A program made the translations under genes and the position numbers. Source: JAGNLA01 sp964639885 (GTDB lineage: Bacteria; Caldisericota; Caldisericia; JAAYUI01). From it: a stretch of DNA of 64,000 bases. This document shows positions 61,348 through 64,000 of the stretch, piece after piece. Under the pieces are notes generated by a model that was not told the origin of the DNA, ran no database searches, and saw nothing but the letters and a program-made list of their open reading frames with translations. Where the stretch lies: NCBI GenBank assembly GCA_964639885.1, contig CAZXEH010000006.1, positions 16,856 to 80,855 of the forward strand. The letters are read 5' to 3'. Positions within the stretch are counted from its first letter, which is position 1. The number at the start of each line of letters is the position of its first letter.

Positions 61348-62279
61348 TTGAAAAGAACTGGATCTGGTTCCACGACCATTTTGGCAAGGGCGAAATGCAC
61401 CTTCACGGCATCACGAAGTGGCTTGCAGAGGCTGAAACACCGTTTCAGCACATCGAAATTGGCATAAGCCCATACTTTGGAAAGATCATCCTCATCGATG
61501 GCGACGTTCAGTCATCAATCGCCGATGAACACGTTTATCATGAATGCCTCGTCCATCCGGCAATGCTCGCCCATCCAAACCCAAAGAACGTTCTCATTCT
61601 TGGAGGTGGAGAAGGCGCAACACTTCGCGACATCCTCAAGCACAAGTCGGTTGAACGCTGCGTTATGTGCGACATCGACAGGATGGCCATCGACATGTTC
61701 AAGGAACACCTTCCGGAATGGCACCAGGGATCGTTCAAGGATCCTAGAACCACGCTCATCCACGGCGACGCAAGGGCATACCTCGAAAAGGCAGCAGATG
61801 GAGAATTCGACGTAATCATCTCCGACCTCACCGAACCTTATGCTGGTGGCCCGGCACAGAGACTGTTCTCAGTTGAGTGCTTTGCAGAGATAAAGAGAGT
61901 TCTTGGTCAGGACGGAATCTATGCTGCACAATCGTCCCTGCTCAGGCTCAAGACATACGAGATGCACCTTGCCATCAAAAAGACCGCAGAGACGTCACTT
62001 CCGTTTTCGCAGTCCTTTGCAGCTTACGTTCAGGCTTACGACACACCGTGGAGCTTCCTGATTGCCTGGAAGGACCCATCAAGAAGAATCGACATCACAG
62101 GCAAGGTCGACAGGCTCATCGCCGACAGGATCAAGGGTGAAGTGAAGTTCTACGACGAAGAGACCCACAGGCACATCTTCAGCCTTCCAAAGGATGTCAG
62201 GGAACTCCTCAAGCAGCCGTGCGAACCGATCACCGACAGCAAGCCGTTCAGCCTTGAGTCAAAAGCATCGGATATGTAA
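61344..62279 (+). CDS. speE: Spermidine synthase (polyamine aminopropyltransferase)
   Basis: The 311-residue product has the N-terminal YHECLVHPAMLAHPNPKNVLILGGGEGATLRDIL in pieces (SAM-type nucleotide loop GGGEGATLRD), the acidic IDRMAIDM segment, GDARAYLEK and the catalytic DLTEPYAGGPAQRLFS. It transfers aminopropyl groups from decarboxylated SAM to putrescine or a related diamine. It is about 20-30 residues longer than typical at the C-terminus. The start overlaps murF by 4 nt, an unexpected partner in a cell-wall cluster. Several structured repeats follow the stop. Confidence 0.93.
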   Translation: MIEKNWIWFHDHFGKGEMHLHGITKWLAEAETPFQHIEIGISPYFGKIILIDGDVQSSIADEHVYHECLVHPAMLAHPNPKNVLILGGGEGATLRDILKHKSVERCVMCDIDRMAIDMFKEHLPEWHQGSFKDPRTTLIHGDARAYLEKAADGEFDVIISDLTEPYAGGPAQRLFSVECFAEIKRVLGQDGIYAAQSSLLRLKTYEMHLAIKKTAETSLPFSQSFAAYVQAYDTPWSFLIAWKDPSRRIDITGKVDRLIADRIKGEVKFYDEETHRHIFSLPKDVRELLKQPCEPITDSKPFSLESKASDM

Positions 62280-62330
62280 AGCCACGCCTAACGGCGATAA
62301 AAAACTATTTTCCTTGATTGTAGTTGTCCG

Positions 62331-62358
62331 GAAATCGGTGGCAAAGCCACACGATTTC
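62331..62358. repeat. Structured repeat A, copy 1
   Basis: GAAATCG and CGATTTC form the outer stem; inside, GTGGC and GCCAC pair around AAA, with a single unpaired A between the two stems. The same layout with different inner stem bases occurs at 62540-62567. Flanks also align (TTGATT about 17 nt upstream in both). Confidence 0.8.
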
Positions 62359-62392
62359 ATACATCGTTGATGGTCGTTAAGTAAACAACCTC

Positions 62393-62423
62393 AAAAACCC
62401 TCTCCTAAAAAGAGAGGGTTTTT
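62393..62423. terminator. Rho-independent terminator between repeat copies
   Basis: AAAAACCCTCTC and GAGAGGGTTTTT form a symmetrical stem around CTAAAAA with A/T runs on both sides, so it can terminate transcription from either direction. It lies 114 nt after speE, inside the repeat array. Confidence 0.85.
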
Positions 62424-62435
62424 GTTTTGCTATAT

Positions 62436-62476
62436 CCTTCGCCCGACCGGAGGTTGGGAGAAGGTGGCTGAAAGCC
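62436..62476. repeat. Structured repeat B, copy 1
   Basis: A double hairpin: CCTTC..CCC pairs with GGG..GAAGG (62436-62464), followed immediately by GGCT-GAA-AGCC (62466-62476) and the tail CGGATGAGGG. It resembles the widespread REP-like text GGGAGAAGGTGGC. A related copy is at 62617-62648. Confidence 0.7.
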
Positions 62477-62539
62477 GGATGAGGGAGTTTATCACGGCTC
62501 CGCCAATAAAGAACTGACCACTTTGATTACGGTTTTCTG

Positions 62540-62567
62540 GAAATCGCGGAGCAAATCCGCCGATTTC
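62540..62567. repeat. Structured repeat A, copy 2
   Basis: GAAATCG and CGATTTC again form the outer stem; the inner stem is CGGA/TCCG around GCAAA, with one unpaired C. Compared with copy 1, three of four inner pairs changed on both arms (G-C to C-G, T-A to G-C, G-C to A-T), preserving pairing. Confidence 0.8.
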
Positions 62568-62616
62568 ATTTATTTCGAGTGATCGTAATAAAAGATAAAA
62601 TAAACAATACTTTTTG

Positions 62617-62648
62617 CCTCCCATATGAAGGGAGGTGGCTGTAGAGCC
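62617..62648. repeat. Structured repeat B, copy 2
   Basis: CCTCCC pairs with GGGAGG around ATATGAA (62617-62635), followed by GGCT-GTAG-AGCC (62637-62648) and CGGAGGG. It keeps the two-hairpin arrangement of copy 1 with different stem-1 bases. It ends about 15 nt from the stop of the next minus-strand gene. Confidence 0.7.
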
Positions 62649-62662
62649 GGAGGGTTCTTGGA

Positions 62663-63415
62663 TTATTTCACAAAATCTCTATATGGCCCTTCTTTTACTT
62701 TGTCTCTGAGATCATCCAAGTAGCTTGTAAGCATATCATAAAATGTTTGATAATATTTACCATCTCCTTTTGATTTTGAGTCATCAATCATTACATCAAC
62801 CTTAGCCTTAAAGACCTTATCTGTACTTAAAATTGATGGAAATATGCTTCTATAATATCTGGATAATCTCCCTTTTTTATTATTTGTATCCTCAAACTCA
62901 TTTCCTTCATACATTCGTGCAATTCTATCGAAATTTTTACCGTCCATTATTTCTTTTACAGTATTATATACTGTATATATAAGGAATTCTTGTTGATTTT
63001 TAGTAAGTAGCTTAGTGTTATTATTTACAATTGCCTTTTCTTGATTTTCTAATATGTCGAACTCCTGCTTTATCATCTCATAACACTTTCCATACGATAT
63101 ACCTTTGTCGATCTCAGCAGAATATTTTTTTATAAAACTAGCAATAGTTGAATTGTCTTCATGATTCCACAAAACATTGTCAAAATCATCAAATGTAGAT
63201 GTTTCCCCCATGGCATCAATATCAAAACTGTCTGTTAGATATAACAAGTTTGTATTGTTAATGATTTGCAAGCTTTGATAAACAGAAACAAATATTCCAT
63301 ACGCCTGCAAGAGAATTCCTTCAGATTCACGTGCTTTTGGAACTTCCACTTTCGGTGTTCCACAGCCAACAGCGACCATCGTAACCGCTAGTATTGTCAA
63401 TACTATTTTTTTCAT
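62663..63415 (-). CDS. Unknown AT-rich lipoprotein
   Basis: The 250-residue product has a lipoprotein signal with lipobox VAVGC at the cleavage site, and AGGAGG before the ATG. The mature part is helical, acidic and rich in Asn, Lys and Asp, with no recognisable domain. Base composition is clearly AT-rich compared with the metabolic genes, which suggests horizontal acquisition. The next upstream gene on the same strand also encodes a small AT-rich lipoprotein, so the two may be a mobile or strain-specific pair. Role unknown. Confidence 0.72.
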   Translation of the reverse strand: MKKIVLTILAVTMVAVGCGTPKVEVPKARESEGILLQAYGIFVSVYQSLQIINNTNLLYLTDSFDIDAMGETSTFDDFDNVLWNHEDNSTIASFIKKYSAEIDKGISYGKCYEMIKQEFDILENQEKAIVNNNTKLLTKNQQEFLIYTVYNTVKEIMDGKNFDRIARMYEGNEFEDTNNKKGRLSRYYRSIFPSILSTDKVFKAKVDVMIDDSKSKGDGKYYQTFYDMLTSYLDDLRDKVKEGPYRDFVK

Positions 63416-63437
63416 TGTTTTCCTCCTAGGATTTAAT

Positions 63438-63456
63438 ATGAATACTTTTTATTCAT
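63438..63456 (-). promoter_or_regulatory. AT-rich inverted repeat between the two lipoprotein genes
   Basis: ATGAATA and TATTCAT are perfect 7-bp arms around a 5-nt centre, about 22 nt upstream of the downstream lipoprotein ATG on the minus strand. It could be an operator or a weak hairpin; there is no T-tract to make it a terminator. Confidence 0.3.
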
Positions 63457-63473
63457 GGTTATTAATCTTGCTG

Positions 63474-63803
63474 CTATTCGCTTATTTCTCGATTGACACC
63501 CATAATCAATATTATTTCTGAATTTCTAGGTCTGATACATTTGAAGTCATATGTTTTGCCTATCTCGACATTATTTATTGCATTTTTTGTCGCATAGCAT
63601 AGTGTTCCTTCTCTTGTAGTTATTCCAATATCATCGCTGCTTTTTACTTCCACAAAAGATGATGGCGTTAATGTAATGCTGTTCATACCAGTACTCAAAT
63701 CCGGGCTCGACTCGATGAAAGAGTTAAGTTTTGCAGCTTCACCACAACCTGAGAAAGAAACTGCTATAAAAGCTATCAGAAGAGCTATGACCAATTTTTT
63801 CAC
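63474..63803 (-). CDS. Small unknown AT-rich lipoprotein
   Basis: The 109-residue product starts at a GTG with AAAGGAGG upstream and has a lipoprotein signal (LVIALLIAFIAVSFSGC, lipobox SFSGC). The mature ~90 residues show beta-strand-like pieces (SFVEVKSSDDIGITT, TYDFKCIRPRNSEIILIMGV) and two cysteines. No family is recognised. It is followed, after a 58-nt AT-rich gap with an inverted repeat, by the larger lipoprotein gene on the same strand. Confidence 0.7.
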   Translation of the reverse strand: MKKLVIALLIAFIAVSFSGCGEAAKLNSFIESSPDLSTGMNSITLTPSSFVEVKSSDDIGITTREGTLCYATKNAINNVEIGKTYDFKCIRPRNSEIILIMGVNREISE

Positions 63804-64000
63804 AATTACCTCCTTTATATTGTCGCCAATGATAACAAGAGAGAGGGAGAGAGTAAATACGCCAAAATGCTCGATTGGAGAAATTTGTTAATATCTTATA
63901 AACTGGAGGTTACAGAAACAAAGTTAATGACAACAATCCAGGTGACAATAAACCTAAAAAACGACATTATCTATGGTTTCCCCGCCTCATGGCTTAAGTC

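Larger units (their letters stand above)
62280..62662. other. 383-nt non-coding repeat region between speE and a lipoprotein gene
   Basis: No gene is seen. The region holds, in order, a weak hairpin CGCC-TAAC-GGCG (62285-62296), repeat A1, the terminator at 62393-62423, repeat B1, repeat A2 and repeat B2. The two A copies start 209 nt apart and the two B copies about 170-180 nt apart, so the array looks like a diverged tandem duplication of an A+B unit. Confidence 0.8.

Noticed and set aside
62430..62624. 64-codon open frame on the minus strand in the repeat region
   Set aside because: It runs through hairpins and the B1/A2 repeats, has no SD and no protein-like pattern.
62280..62662. tRNA or other known RNA gene in the longest non-coding stretch
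   Set aside because: No cloverleaf or TTCGAATC-type T-loop; the structures are explained by the A and B repeats and a terminator.
63927..64000. Possible start of a plus-strand gene at the window edge
   Set aside because: The ATG at 63927 has 24 open codons, but GGAGG is 17 nt away and no -10 lies at the leaderless distance. Too short to support.

Overview
The window is a gene-dense bacterial chromosome segment of roughly 45-50% G+C by eye, with AT-richer islands near 16.2-19.0 kb and 62.7-63.8 kb. Several features point to an anaerobe of a deep-branching, poorly cultured lineage: a four-subunit ferredoxin-dependent 2-oxoacid oxidoreductase, a phosphofructokinase with pyrophosphate-type residues, a two-subunit glycyl-tRNA synthetase, RNase J, and secreted stalk-domain and PQQ-propeller proteins. 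Peptidoglycan genes (murE, murF, ftsI, murJ, glmM, an LCP protein) show a walled cell. I cannot name the phylum from sequence alone.

Layout. 1-5.3 kb: a truncated PQQ-propeller/stalk-domain protein and a PflX-like radical SAM enzyme (minus), divergent from a large secreted stalk-domain protein (plus). 5.4 kb: an orphan Roadblock protein whose 3' end overlaps nadE. 5.7-14.3 kb: nine tightly packed minus-strand genes for RNA decay, DNA repair and NAD (rpsO, pnp, M16 peptidase, family 4 UDG, rnj, NUDIX, queT, amidohydrolase, nadE). 14.4-16.1 kb: a HAD hydrolase and mnmA (plus). 16.2-19.9 kb: an AT-rich accessory patch with a secreted subtilase, a PQQ-like protein, and an RHH regulator coupled to a beta-solenoid-like repeat protein.

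20.0-40.7 kb is the most striking block. Twenty consecutive minus-strand genes run from malic enzyme to glnA with no intergenic gap above 9 nt, have a recognisable promoter at the head and end in a clear terminator. They mix central carbon and nitrogen metabolism (malic enzyme, KorDABC, glutamine synthetase), translation (tgt, thrS, glyQS), proteostasis (Clp ATPase) and envelope assembly (MurJ, LCP, O-antigen ligase).

40.7-43.3 kb: infC-rpmI-rplT-glmM (plus). 43.6-46.9 kb: two tandem paralogous lipoproteins broken by a 100-N assembly gap. 47.0-55.2 kb: dnaE, PPi-type phosphofructokinase, sensor kinase, DUF4097-like membrane protein and a TlpA-like thioredoxin. 55.2-62.3 kb: RNase P RNA, whose 3' end overlaps rsmH, then ftsL, ftsI, murE, murF and speE, a reduced dcw cluster. 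62.3-62.7 kb: an ABAB array of structured repeats. 62.7-63.8 kb: two AT-rich lipoproteins.

A recurring signal is that several genes heading a transcription unit lack a Shine-Dalgarno sequence and instead carry a -35/-10 pair placed so that transcription would start at or within a few bases of the start codon. This suggests frequent leaderless transcripts. Genes inside operons mostly use 1-, 4- or 8-nt stop/start overlaps.
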